64,000 bases of DNA from Neoroseomonas marina (GTDB taxonomy: Bacteria; Pseudomonadota; Alphaproteobacteria; Acetobacterales; Acetobacteraceae), in assembly GCF_012927745.1 (NCBI RefSeq), contig NZ_JABBKX010000006.1, positions 186,001 to 250,000 on the forward strand. Direction: 5' to 3'. How positions within the stretch are numbered: position 1 is the first letter of the stretch; each line of letters begins with the position of its first letter. This document shows, piece after piece, positions 52,350 to 60,668 of the stretch. The notes under the pieces were generated by a model. That model did no database searches. It worked only from the letters and a program-made list of their open reading frames with translations, and was not told where the DNA came from. The position numbers were made by a program, and so were the translations under genes.

Positions 52350-53386
52350 ACGAATTGCTGTCTCCCGGCGATTTCTGGGTCGCCTCCGGCCATCACCTTT
52401 GCGACGTCGTCGAGCATGGGCGGCTGGCGGCGACGCCGGACCTCTGGCGCGCCTTCCTCGCCCGGCCCGAACTGATCCCGCCCGAGGAGGCCTGCGACGC
52501 CGAGCGTGCATTGCACGCCGCGCTGATGGCGGACCCGGCGCAGCCGGTGGACCCCGCGCGCATCGCCGCGCTGGCCGATGCCGATGCGCAGGAGAACTTC
52601 ACGCAGTTCCTGGCCTTCCGCGACCGCGTCGTGCCGCAGCCGTCGCTCGAGGAAGCGTGGCTCGCGCTCTATCGCGAAGGCGTCGACGGCGTCCCGCCGA
52701 TCCTGCTGCAGATGCTGACGCACCTCGTTGCGCGCGCGGCGCTCGAGGGGGAGGGCGATCCCTTCGTGCTGCGCGCCGGGGAATTGCTGTACCGTGCCCA
52801 GCGCGCCGGCATCCACCAGGGTGCCACGCTGCTCGCCGACGAGGAGGTGGTCGAGATGCGCGGCCGCGACGGCGGCTTCGGCGCGCTGGGGCAGTTGCTG
52901 GTCGAAGCCGGCGCGCCGCCGCGCGAGGTCGAGCTCGACGTGCTGAACGAGATGAACGGCACGGCCTATCACGGACGCTCCGACGCGCATGACTTCGCCC
53001 TCGACATCGCCGAGGGGCGGGAAGGCAGCCGCGGCGTCTCGCGCATGCTCGAACGCTTCATCCGCCACATGTTCGGGGAGGAGGTCGAGATCCGCGCCGT
53101 CCCGGTGATCGAGGACCGCGCCTGGACCTGGCATGTCGGCCTCGATGCCGAGGCGACGGCGATCGCCAACGATCTCTGGCACGGGAAGAAGGTGCGGCAG
53201 GAGCGGCTGGCGCGGATCCTCTGGCTGGGCGTTCTGGAATTCCGGGATGCGTCCCGCGTGCTGCCCCGCGTGGCGGGGCGGCCGGTCTACCTGGCGCTGG
53301 CGATGGATGCGGCGAACAGGGTGCGGATGAAGCCGCAGAACCTTGTCGCCGGCCTGCCGCTGGTCGCGAAGGAGGCCGCGGCATGA
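52346..53386 (+). CDS. DUF6352 family protein
   Basis: A 346-residue soluble protein beginning LLSPGDFWVASGHHLCDVVEHGRL, then a long helical domain. A conserved-looking segment EVELDVLNEMNGTAYHGRSDAHDFALDI follows (quoted in part: NEMNGTAYHGRSDAHDF). It starts with TTG at 52346, overlapping the DUF6505 stop (TTGA), and overlaps DUF3305 by four bases. The His/Asp-rich HGRSDAHDF patch could bind a metal, but this is a guess. Its role in formate dehydrogenase assembly is supported only by gene order. Confidence 0.8.
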   Translation: MNELLSPGDFWVASGHHLCDVVEHGRLAATPDLWRAFLARPELIPPEEACDAERALHAALMADPAQPVDPARIAALADADAQENFTQFLAFRDRVVPQPSLEEAWLALYREGVDGVPPILLQMLTHLVARAALEGEGDPFVLRAGELLYRAQRAGIHQGATLLADEEVVEMRGRDGGFGALGQLLVEAGAPPREVELDVLNEMNGTAYHGRSDAHDFALDIAEGREGSRGVSRMLERFIRHMFGEEVEIRAVPVIEDRAWTWHVGLDAEATAIANDLWHGKKVRQERLARILWLGVLEFRDASRVLPRVAGRPVYLALAMDAANRVRMKPQNLVAGLPLVAKEAAA

Positions 53387-53895
53387 CCCTCGAGATCCCG
53401 GGCACCGTGCGCGTGCCGGTCGGCGTGGTGGTGGAACGCCGGCCCGGTGCGACCCCCTGGGCCGAATACGCCTGGCAGGCGCGCGAGGTGATCGAGGACG
53501 CGCCCGAGGCGCCACCCTGGACGGTGCTGCGAGAGGAGGGCGGCCGCACCCTGTTCCTCGCCGGCACCGCCGAGGTGTCGCTGCATCCGACCGACACCGA
53601 CAACTACATCCACAACCTGCAGCAGGACCCGCCGCGGGCCTGGGTGGTGCTGCGCCCGGTCGCCGACGCGCCGGGCTTCGCGCTCAAGACCGTCACCGTC
53701 GATGCGGGGGAGGCGCAGCTCTACGCCGAATCGGGGACCGACCTGCTCGAGGCCCTGCCCATGCCGCCCGGCCTGCGCCTGCTGCTCGAGCGCTTCGTCG
53801 CCGAGCACCACAAGGAGCGGGAGTTCCACAAGCGCAAGCGTGACCGCGCGGATACCGAGGCGCTCGGCCGCCGGTCGCGGATCGACGGGCCGTGA
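53383..53895 (+). CDS. DUF3305 family protein
   Basis: A 170-residue soluble protein with VRVPVGVVVERRPGATPWAEYAWQ near the start, followed by a beta-rich core with LHPTDTDNYIHNLQQDPPRAWVVLRP in part, and a charged C-terminal helix rich in Lys/Arg/Glu (HHKEREFHKRKRDRAD). This is DUF3305, a marker of formate dehydrogenase gene clusters. It overlaps DUF6352 and DUF3306 by four bases each. Function is unknown. Confidence 0.88.
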   Translation: MTLEIPGTVRVPVGVVVERRPGATPWAEYAWQAREVIEDAPEAPPWTVLREEGGRTLFLAGTAEVSLHPTDTDNYIHNLQQDPPRAWVVLRPVADAPGFALKTVTVDAGEAQLYAESGTDLLEALPMPPGLRLLLERFVAEHHKEREFHKRKRDRADTEALGRRSRIDGP

Positions 53896-54500
53896 GCGGC
53901 GAGGGCTTCCTGTCGCGCTGGTCGCGCCGCAAGCGCGCGGCCGAGGCCGGCCAGCCGGACGAGGAACCGCAGGTCGCGCCGGCCGCCGTGGCGCCGTCCG
54001 CGCCCGAGCCGCCGCCGCCCGAGCCGGTGTCCGAGGAGCCGCCCTTCGACCCGGCCACGCTGCCGCCGGTCGAATCGCTGACGATCGAGAGCGACATCAC
54101 CGCCTTCCTCCGCAAGGAGGTGCCCGAGGCGCTGAAGCGGGCCGCGTTGCGGAAGGCCTGGGCGCTCGACCCGGCGATTCGCGACTTCGTGGGCCCCGCC
54201 GACTATGCCTGGGACTACAACGCGCCGGATGGGGTGCCGGGCTTCTCGCTCGATATCGTGGGCGACGTGCAGAAGATGTTGGCGCAGGCGATGGGATTCG
54301 ACGCGCCGGCCCGGCCGGCCGCCGCCGAGCCTGCGACGCCGGGCGGCGATGCATCGGGCGACGAGCCGTTGCCGGCGCCGGAGCCCGCCGCCCCCCCGGC
54401 GGACGCGCCCGTGCTGCTGGCCGAGGCGCCGGCCGAACCTCCGACCCCGGACCGCCCCGAGCCCGTGCAGCGCCGGCACGGCTCCGCGCTGCCGAATTGA
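53892..54500 (+). CDS. DUF3306 family protein
   Basis: A 202-residue acidic protein starting with GTG: SGEGFLSRWSRRKRAAEAG, then a Pro/Glu-rich linker and a helical core LTIESDITAFLRKEVPEALKRAALRKAW, quoted in part as SDITAFLRKEVPEALKRAAL. It ends in a Pro/Ala tail. This is DUF3306, always found beside DUF3305. The SRWSRRK motif near the N-terminus is characteristic. It is the last of the plus-strand accessory set before a 102-base gap with a candidate promoter. Confidence 0.88.
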   Translation: MSGEGFLSRWSRRKRAAEAGQPDEEPQVAPAAVAPSAPEPPPPEPVSEEPPFDPATLPPVESLTIESDITAFLRKEVPEALKRAALRKAWALDPAIRDFVGPADYAWDYNAPDGVPGFSLDIVGDVQKMLAQAMGFDAPARPAAAEPATPGGDASGDEPLPAPEPAAPPADAPVLLAEAPAEPPTPDRPEPVQRRHGSALPN

Positions 54501-54536
54501 GAGTGGGTCGCAACAACTCGTAATGATTTCAATGCA

Positions 54537-54565
54537 TTGTGTTGTCGTGGACAGGCGAGTAAATC
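54537..54565 (+). promoter_or_regulatory. candidate promoter of the fdh structural operon
   Basis: TTGTGT (54537-54542) and TAAATC (54560-54565) are 17 bases apart in the AT-richest stretch of the region, 38 bases before the TorD-like start. GGGAGAGAGGGGAG follows as ribosome site. This suggests that the structural operon starts separately from the accessory DUF genes. Confidence 0.45.
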
Positions 54566-54602
54566 AGTCGGAAATTAGGGAGAGAGGGGAGACGGGTCCG
54601 GC

Positions 54603-55205
54603 ATGAGTGCCCAGGGCACCGCCGTTGCCGCAGCCGACGCCCTGACGACGGAGCGTGCGCGGCTCTTTGCGCTTCTGGGGCGACTGCTGGTCGCCGCGCC
54701 GGATGCGCGCCTGCTCGACGCGTTGACCGCGCTGCGGAGCGGGCGAACGCCGCTGGGCGAGGCGTACGGCGCGCTGGCGAAGGCCGCGGCCGCCACCGAT
54801 TCCGTGGCGACGGAGCGGGAGTTCCACGACCTCTTCATCGGGCTGGGGCGCGGCGAGCTGGTGCCCTTCGGTTCGTACTACCTGACCGGCTTCCTGCATG
54901 AACGCCCGCTCGCCGACCTGCGCGCCGACCTGGCGCGCCTCGGTCTGGAACGCGCCGACGGCGTCGCGGAGCCGGAAGACCACGTCGGATCGGAATGCGA
55001 GGTCTATGCCGGGTTGCTCTCGGGCAGCTTCGAGGGCGGGGCCGGCGAGGCGGAAGCCTTCTTCGTGAAGCATCTGCGGCCGTGGGCCGGGCGGTTCTTC
55101 GCGGATCTCGAACAGGCCCAGGCGGCGCGCTTCTACCGCGCCGTGGGGCAATTGGGACGCGTGGCGGTGGACATCGAGCAGGCAGCCCAGGAGTTGCCGC
55201 AATGA
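54603..55205 (+). CDS. TorD/DmsD-family chaperone for formate dehydrogenase
   Basis: A 200-residue all-helical redox-enzyme maturation protein. Segments such as EREFHDLFIGLGRGELVPFGSYYLTGFL (in part: FGSYYLTGFLHERPL) and EPEDHVGSECEVYAGLL match the TorD family, with the EPxDH motif at about residues 120-124. It is expected to hold the FdhA Tat signal until cofactor insertion is complete. Its stop overlaps the next start (ATGA). It is the first gene of the structural operon. Confidence 0.9.
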   Translation: MSAQGTAVAAADALTTERARLFALLGRLLVAAPDARLLDALTALRSGRTPLGEAYGALAKAAAATDSVATEREFHDLFIGLGRGELVPFGSYYLTGFLHERPLADLRADLARLGLERADGVAEPEDHVGSECEVYAGLLSGSFEGGAGEAEAFFVKHLRPWAGRFFADLEQAQAARFYRAVGQLGRVAVDIEQAAQELPQ

Positions 55206-55480
55206 GGATGACCGGGGAGAGGCATGAGATGAGCAGGACCGAGAAGAACGTCGCCGAGCGCCGTGGCCTCCTGAAGGCCCTCGGCCTGGGCGGCGCGGCC
55301 GCCGCGGCGACGACCGTGGCGGCGAGCGGCGTGGCGGAGGCCGCGGACTGGGTCCGCGCCGATGCCGTGGCCCCCGGCATCGCCCGCAAGGAGAACGAGG
55401 CCGAGCGCGTCAAGGCGCGCTACCAGGCGAACAGCGCCGAGGTGCAGGCGTTCTACCGCACCAACCGCTACGGCAGCTGA
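55202..55480 (+). CDS. small Tat-signal protein of formate dehydrogenase operon
   Basis: A 92-residue protein with a twin-arginine signal (ERRGLLKALGLGGAAAAA) and a short mature part ending ARYQANSAEVQAFYRTNRY. It resembles the small formate-dehydrogenase-region Tat proteins found upstream of fdhA in many proteobacteria. Its role is unknown. The start at 55202 overlaps the chaperone stop; an ATG at 55229, closer to the signal, is also possible. The mature part lacks Cys or cofactor motifs. Confidence 0.8.
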   Translation: MRMTGERHEMSRTEKNVAERRGLLKALGLGGAAAAATTVAASGVAEAADWVRADAVAPGIARKENEAERVKARYQANSAEVQAFYRTNRYGS

Positions 55481-55505
55481 CGCCGGGAAGAGGGAGCGAA
55501 GCCCC

Positions 55506-58442
55506 ATGCTGATCAAGCGTTCCGAGGCCCGCGCCGGCAAGCAGCGCCTGGCCGCCGCCTATTCCGGTCTGTCCTCCGGCGGTCTCGACCGTCGGGCCTT
55601 CCTGAAGCAGGCCGGGGTCACCGGTCTGGGCCTGTCCGCGCTCGGCGCCATTCCGCTGACGACGGTCCGTCCCGCCAAGGCGGGCCCGACTGATTTCTCG
55701 ACGCCGGTCACGCGGGTGAAGAACATCTGCACCCATTGTTCGGTCGGCTGCACCGTGACCGCCGAGGTGCAGAACGGCGTGTGGGTCGGCCAGGAGCCGA
55801 CCTATGCGAGCCCGATCAACCGCGGCACGCATTGCGCGAAGGGCGCGTCGGTGCGCGAGGTCGTGCACGGCGAGCGTCGCGTGAAGTACCCGATGAAGCT
55901 GGTGAACGGCCAGTGGCAGCGGATGACCTGGGATGCCGCGCTGGGCGAGATCGGCGAGAAGCTGATGGCGGTCCGCCAGGCCTCCGGCCCCGATTCCGTC
56001 TTCTGGTTGGGCAGCGCCAAGTTCTCGAACGAAGGCTCCTACCTGTTCCGCAAGTTCGCCGCCTTCTGGGGCACGAACAACGTCGACCACCAGGCGCGCA
56101 TCTGCCACTCGACCACGGTCGCGGGCGTGGCCAACACCTGGGGCTACGGCGCGCAGACCAATTCGTACAACGACATCCGCAACGCCAAGACCATGATCAT
56201 CATGGGCGGCAACCCGGCCGAGGCGCATCCGGTGTCGCTGCAGCACGTCCTCTCCGGCAAGGAGATGAACCGTGCGAACATGATCGTCATCGATCCGCGC
56301 TTCACGCGCACCGCCGCCCACGCCACCGAGTACATGCGCATCCGCCCGGGCACCGACATCCCGATCATCTGGGGGATGCTCTGGCACATCTTCGAGAATG
56401 GCTGGGAGGACAAGGAGTTCATCCGCCAGCGCGTCTACGGCATGGACGACGTCCGCGCCGAGGTCGCGAAGTGGAACCCGCAGGAGGTCGAGCGCGTCAC
56501 CGGCGTCCCGGGGGCGCAGCTGCGCAAGGTGGCGGAGATGTTCGCCACCCAGAAGCCGTCCACGTTGATCTGGTGCATGGGCGCCACGCAGAAGACGGTT
56601 GGCACGGCCAATGTGCGCGCCTATTCGATCCTGCTGCTCGCCACCGGCAATGTCGGCAGGGAAGGCACCGGGGCGAACATCTTCCGCGGCCACTGCAACG
56701 TGCAGGGTGCGACCGACTTCGGCCTCGATGTCACGTCGCTGCCGGCCTATTACGGCCTCGATGAGAACGCCTGGCGGCACTGGTCGCGCGTCTGGGGCGT
56801 CTCCTACGAGAGCATGATCGCCCGCTTCGACAGCAAGGCGATGATGGAAACGCCCGGCATCCCCACCACGCGCTACTTCGACGCGGTGACGATGCCGGTG
56901 AATGCGCAGACCGGCCTCGCGCAGCGCGACAACTTCAAGGCCATGATGGTGTTCGGGCACGGCGGCAACACCGTCACCCGCATGCCCGAGGCGGTGAAGG
57001 GGCTCGAGAAGCTCGACCTGCTGGTCGTCGCGGATCCGCATCCGACCACCTTTGCCGTGCTCTCGGGCCGCAGGGACAACACCTACCTGCTGCCGATCTG
57101 CACGCAGTTCGAGACCAATGGCAGCCGCACCGCGTCGAACCGGTCGGTCCAGTGGGGCAGCCAGATCGTCAAGCCGATCTTCGAGAGCAAGGACGACTAC
57201 GAGGCGATGTATCGCCTCGCGGGTGCGATCGACGCCGCGGCGCAGAAGCGGAACATGACCTTCCGCATGCAGGCCGAGGTGTTCAAGGACCTCGAGATCA
57301 AGGACAACGCGCCGACCGCCGAGAGCATCCTGCGGGAGATCAACCGCGGCGCCATCAGCACCGGCTACACGGGCCAGTCGCCCGAACGGCTTAAGCTGCA
57401 CATGCAGCACCAGGACAAGTTCGACCTGGTGACGCTGCGCGCGAAGGACGATGCGCCGGCCGAGATCCGCGGCGACTTCTACGGCCTGCCCTGGCCCTGC
57501 TGGGGCAAGCCGGAATGGCGCCACCCGGGCACCCACGTCCTCTACAACACCAACCTGCACGTGAAGGAAGGCGGCGGCACCTTCCGCGCCCGCTTCGGGG
57601 TGGAGCGCAACGGCGTCTCGCTGCTCGCCGACGGCTCCTTCTCCAAGGGGTCGGAGCTCACCGACGGCTATCCGGAATTCACCACCGCGGTGATGGCGCG
57701 GCTCGGCTGGGATGCGGAGCTGACGGAGGAGGAGAAGGCCTCGATCCAGCGCCAGGGCGGGACCGCCTCCTGGGCCACCGACCTGTCCATGGGCATCATC
57801 CGCGTGACCATGGAACACGGCGTCATGGCCTACGGCAACGCCAAGGCCCGCGCCAATGCGTGGAACCTGCCCGACCCGATCCCGGTGCACCGCGAGCCGA
57901 TCTACACGCCGCGCACCGACCTGATCGCGCAGTACCCGACGCTGTCCGATCGCCGCGGCTTCCGCCTGCCGAATATCGGCCAGACGGTGCAGAACCGTGC
58001 CAAGGACCTCGCGCCGAACTTCCCGATCATCCTCTCCTCCGGCCGCCTGGTGGAATACGAGGGCGGCGGCGAGGAGACGCGGTCGAACCGCTGGCTCGCC
58101 GAGCTGCAGCAGGACATGTTCATCGAGATCAACCCGCGCGATGCGGCGTCGCGGAACATCCGCGACGGCGCCTGGGTGCTCGTGAACGGGCCCGAGATGC
58201 CGCAGGGCAAGGCGGTGAAGGTGAAGGCCCTGGTGACCGAGCGCGTCGGCGCGGGCGTCGCCTGGATGCCCTTCCACTTCGCCGGCTGGTTCATGCAGGA
58301 AGACCAGCGATCCAAGTATCCGCAGGGCACCGATCCGATCGTGCTCGGCGAATCCGTGAATGCCGTCACGACCTACGGCTACGACCCGGTGACCTTCATG
58401 CAGGAGACGAAGGTCACCCTCTGCCAGATCCGCGCGGCGTAA
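55506..58442 (+). CDS. fdhA: formate dehydrogenase catalytic subunit, Mo/W-bis-MGD, Cys type
   Basis: A 978-residue periplasmic molybdopterin oxidoreductase that oxidises formate to CO2. A Tat signal (DRRAFLKQ, Arg29-Arg30) leads. The 4Fe-4S site has Cys75, Cys78, Cys82 and Cys110 (CTHCSVGC ... GTHCAKGA). The active-site residue is Cys200 followed by His201 (ICHSTTVAGV), so no selenocysteine is needed. The rest has the MopB domain order, with the C-terminal dinucleotide-binding part holding SSGRLVEYEGGGEETRSN in pieces. The ATG at 55506 follows GGGAGCG. It works with FdhB and FdhC, the next two genes. Confidence 0.96.
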   Translation: MLIKRSEARAGKQRLAAAYSGLSSGGLDRRAFLKQAGVTGLGLSALGAIPLTTVRPAKAGPTDFSTPVTRVKNICTHCSVGCTVTAEVQNGVWVGQEPTYASPINRGTHCAKGASVREVVHGERRVKYPMKLVNGQWQRMTWDAALGEIGEKLMAVRQASGPDSVFWLGSAKFSNEGSYLFRKFAAFWGTNNVDHQARICHSTTVAGVANTWGYGAQTNSYNDIRNAKTMIIMGGNPAEAHPVSLQHVLSGKEMNRANMIVIDPRFTRTAAHATEYMRIRPGTDIPIIWGMLWHIFENGWEDKEFIRQRVYGMDDVRAEVAKWNPQEVERVTGVPGAQLRKVAEMFATQKPSTLIWCMGATQKTVGTANVRAYSILLLATGNVGREGTGANIFRGHCNVQGATDFGLDVTSLPAYYGLDENAWRHWSRVWGVSYESMIARFDSKAMMETPGIPTTRYFDAVTMPVNAQTGLAQRDNFKAMMVFGHGGNTVTRMPEAVKGLEKLDLLVVADPHPTTFAVLSGRRDNTYLLPICTQFETNGSRTASNRSVQWGSQIVKPIFESKDDYEAMYRLAGAIDAAAQKRNMTFRMQAEVFKDLEIKDNAPTAESILREINRGAISTGYTGQSPERLKLHMQHQDKFDLVTLRAKDDAPAEIRGDFYGLPWPCWGKPEWRHPGTHVLYNTNLHVKEGGGTFRARFGVERNGVSLLADGSFSKGSELTDGYPEFTTAVMARLGWDAELTEEEKASIQRQGGTASWATDLSMGIIRVTMEHGVMAYGNAKARANAWNLPDPIPVHREPIYTPRTDLIAQYPTLSDRRGFRLPNIGQTVQNRAKDLAPNFPIILSSGRLVEYEGGGEETRSNRWLAELQQDMFIEINPRDAASRNIRDGAWVLVNGPEMPQGKAVKVKALVTERVGAGVAWMPFHFAGWFMQEDQRSKYPQGTDPIVLGESVNAVTTYGYDPVTFMQETKVTLCQIRAA

Positions 58443-58457
58443 GGGAGGAACACGATT

Positions 58458-59054
58458 ATGGCCCGCATGAAGTTCCTTCTCGACTCCGACCGCTGCATCG
58501 AGTGCAACGCCTGCGTCACGGCGTGCAAGAACGAGAACGAGGTGCCCTGGGGCATCAACCGCCGGCGCGTCGTCACGCTGAACGACGGCAAGCCGGGCGA
58601 ACGGTCCGTCTCGATGGCCTGCATGCACTGCACGGACGCGCCCTGCGCGGCCGTGTGCCCGGTGTCCTGCTTCTACACGACCGCGGATGCGATCGTGCTC
58701 CACGACAAGGACCTGTGCATCGGCTGCGGCTACTGCTTCTACGCCTGCCCCTTCGGTGCGCCGCAGTATCCGCGCATCGGCAACTTCGGCAGCCGCGGCA
58801 AGATGGACAAGTGCACCTACTGCGCCGGCGGCCCGCAGGCCGACAACTCCGAGGCCGAGTTCATCCAGTACGGCGCCAACCGCATCGCGGAAGGCAAGCT
58901 GCCGCTCTGCGCGGAGATGTGCTCGACCAAGGCGCTGCTCGCCGGCGACGGCGAGGTGATCGCCCAGATCTACCGCGAGCGCGTGCAGCGGCGCGGCTAC
59001 GGCGCCGGCGCCTGGGGCTGGCGCACCGCGTATCGCGAAACCGTGGCGATCTGA
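58458..59054 (+). CDS. fdhB: formate dehydrogenase iron-sulfur subunit
   Basis: A 198-residue ferredoxin-like subunit with four 4Fe-4S motifs: CIECNACVTACKNENEVPWG (from Cys13), CMHCTDAPCAAVCP, CIGCGYCFYACPFG and CTYCAGG followed by a distant Cys. It relays electrons from FdhA to the cytochrome subunit. There is no C-terminal membrane helix, unlike E. coli FdnH, and no signal of its own, so it should be exported with FdhA. A GGGAGGA site precedes the ATG. Confidence 0.96.
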   Translation: MARMKFLLDSDRCIECNACVTACKNENEVPWGINRRRVVTLNDGKPGERSVSMACMHCTDAPCAAVCPVSCFYTTADAIVLHDKDLCIGCGYCFYACPFGAPQYPRIGNFGSRGKMDKCTYCAGGPQADNSEAEFIQYGANRIAEGKLPLCAEMCSTKALLAGDGEVIAQIYRERVQRRGYGAGAWGWRTAYRETVAI

Positions 59055-59068
59055 GAAGGAGCGAAGAG

Positions 59069-60058
59069 ATGAAGATCCGCATCCTCGCCCTGTTCGCCGT
59101 ACTGATGATGGGCGCGGCGCTGCCGGCCTTCGCGCAGGGCACCGCGCGCGAACCGTCGGTCGCCGACGAGATGGCGATCCAGTCCCTGCTGACCGGGAAC
59201 CCGGTGCATGGGCGCATCACCATCCCCGATCAGCGCGCGGCGAACCTGATCCAGCCGCAGGGCCGCGAATGGCGTGAGTTCCACAACGTGACGCTCGCCT
59301 GGGTCGGCGGCATCGCGGTCGTGGGCATGCTCGCGATCCTCACCGTGTTCCGCATGGTGAGGGGCCGCATCCCGATCGAGGGCGGTCGGTCCGGCCGCAC
59401 CATCCAGCGCTTCAATGTCTTCGAGCGCGGCAATCACTGGATGGTGGCGTCCTGCTTCATCATCCTGGCGCTGTCCGGGCTGAACCTGACCTTCGGCCGG
59501 CACGTGCTGCTGCCGCTGGTGGGGCCGGTCGCGTTCACCGAGATCAGCCATTGGGGGAAGATGGCCCACAACTTCCTGGCCTTCCCCTTCACGCTCGGCC
59601 TCGTCTTCATGCTGCTGCTCTGGATCAAGGACAACATCCCGAACGGCACGGACATCCGCTGGCTGAAGGCGGGTGGTGGCCTGGTGGGCCATGGCGAACC
59701 GGAAAGCGGTCGCTTCAACGCGGGGCAGAAGGGGATCTTCTGGATCACCGTGCTCGGCGGCGCCGCCGTCGCGGTGTCGGGCTACATGCTCGTCTTCCCC
59801 TTCTTCTTCACCGACATCCAGGGCATGCAGCTCAGCCACATCGTGCACAGCATCATCGCGGTGCTGATGATCGCGGTGATGGTGGCCCACATCTACATCG
59901 GCACGGTGGGGATGGACGGCGCGGTCGAGGCGATGACGACCGGCCAGGTCGACCTGAACTGGGCCAAGCAGCACCACAACCTGTGGGTCGAGGAGGAGAT
60001 GGCGAAGGGCCGCGGCGCGGCGCCGCCGGCCTCGGCCAAGGCGGCCGGCGCCGATTGA
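59069..60058 (+). CDS. fdhC: formate dehydrogenase cytochrome b556 (gamma) subunit
   Basis: A 329-residue membrane subunit that carries two b haems and reduces quinone. The N-terminus has a signal peptide (cleaved after AFAQG) and an extra hydrophobic helix (about residues 84-104). The core of four helices follows, with candidate haem ligands in NHWMVASCF, HWGKMAHNF, HIVHSIIAV and VMVAHIYIG. The long N-terminal extension is typical of the FdhC of this operon type. GAAGGAGCG precedes the ATG. A strong hairpin follows the stop. Confidence 0.94.
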   Translation: MKIRILALFAVLMMGAALPAFAQGTAREPSVADEMAIQSLLTGNPVHGRITIPDQRAANLIQPQGREWREFHNVTLAWVGGIAVVGMLAILTVFRMVRGRIPIEGGRSGRTIQRFNVFERGNHWMVASCFIILALSGLNLTFGRHVLLPLVGPVAFTEISHWGKMAHNFLAFPFTLGLVFMLLLWIKDNIPNGTDIRWLKAGGGLVGHGEPESGRFNAGQKGIFWITVLGGAAVAVSGYMLVFPFFFTDIQGMQLSHIVHSIIAVLMIAVMVAHIYIGTVGMDGAVEAMTTGQVDLNWAKQHHNLWVEEEMAKGRGAAPPASAKAAGAD

Positions 60059-60086
60059 CCGCGCCCCCTTCGGGTCGCATGACAGG

Positions 60087-60123
60087 CGGGCGCACGGTTC
60101 AGGCCGTGCGCCCGTCGCATTTT
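60087..60123 (+). terminator. intrinsic terminator after fdhC
   Basis: CGGGCGCACGG (60087-60097) and CCGTGCGCCCG (60104-60114) pair perfectly around a six-base loop and are followed by TCGCATTTT. The structure lies 28 bases after fdhC and 15 bases before mobB, so it may reduce read-through into the cofactor genes. Confidence 0.75.
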
Positions 60124-60137
60124 CGGGGGATGCGCAA

Positions 60138-60668
60138 GTGACGCGGATCATCGGCCTCGCCGGCTGGAGCGGGGCAGGCAAGACCACGCTGATGGTGAAG
60201 CTGCTGCCGGCGCTGATCGGGGGCGGGCTCGCCGTCTCCACCCTCAAGCACGCGCATCACCGCTTCGACGTCGATACGCCGGGCAAGGATTCGTATGAGC
60301 ACCGCCGCGCCGGCGCGCAGCAGGTGATGGTCGCCTCGGGCGCGCGCTGGGCGCTGATGACGGAACTCCGCACCGCGCGGGAGCCGACGCTGTGCGAGCT
60401 GCTCGCGCGTATGGACCCGGTCGACCTGGTGATCGTGGAAGGCTTCAAGCGCGACCTGCACCCCAAGATCGAGGTGCACCGCGCCGCGAACGACAAGCCC
60501 TGGATGCGGCCCGACATGCCCGGGATCGTCGCGGTCGCCTCGGACGTCGCGCCGCCCTACGACCTGCCGCGCGCGCATCTCGACGATGTCGCGGCGATCG
60601 CCGCCCTGGTGCTCGCCCATGCGGTGCCGGTCACGGACATCGCCTGGGCCGTGCGGCAGGAGGCCTGA
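60138..60668 (+). CDS. mobB: molybdopterin-guanine dinucleotide biosynthesis protein MobB
   Basis: A 176-residue P-loop GTP-binding protein with Walker A GWSGAGKT (residues 9-16), the STLKHAHHRFDVDTPGKDS switch region and VDLVIVEGFK. It assists MobA in making the MGD cofactor. The GTG start at 60138 is close to the hairpin after fdhC. moeA begins at the next base after its stop, so the two are translated together. Confidence 0.93.
   Translation: MTRIIGLAGWSGAGKTTLMVKLLPALIGGGLAVSTLKHAHHRFDVDTPGKDSYEHRRAGAQQVMVASGARWALMTELRTAREPTLCELLARMDPVDLVIVEGFKRDLHPKIEVHRAANDKPWMRPDMPGIVAVASDVAPPYDLPRAHLDDVAAIAALVLAHAVPVTDIAWAVRQEA

Noticed and set aside
55506-58442. Selenocysteine in FdhA
   Set aside because: The active-site position is a Cys codon and there is no in-frame TGA in the gene.
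55410-58703. A 1097-codon minus-strand frame opposite fdhA
   Set aside because: It is antisense to a clear molybdopterin oxidoreductase, with composition typical of a mirrored GC-rich frame and no recognisable motif.
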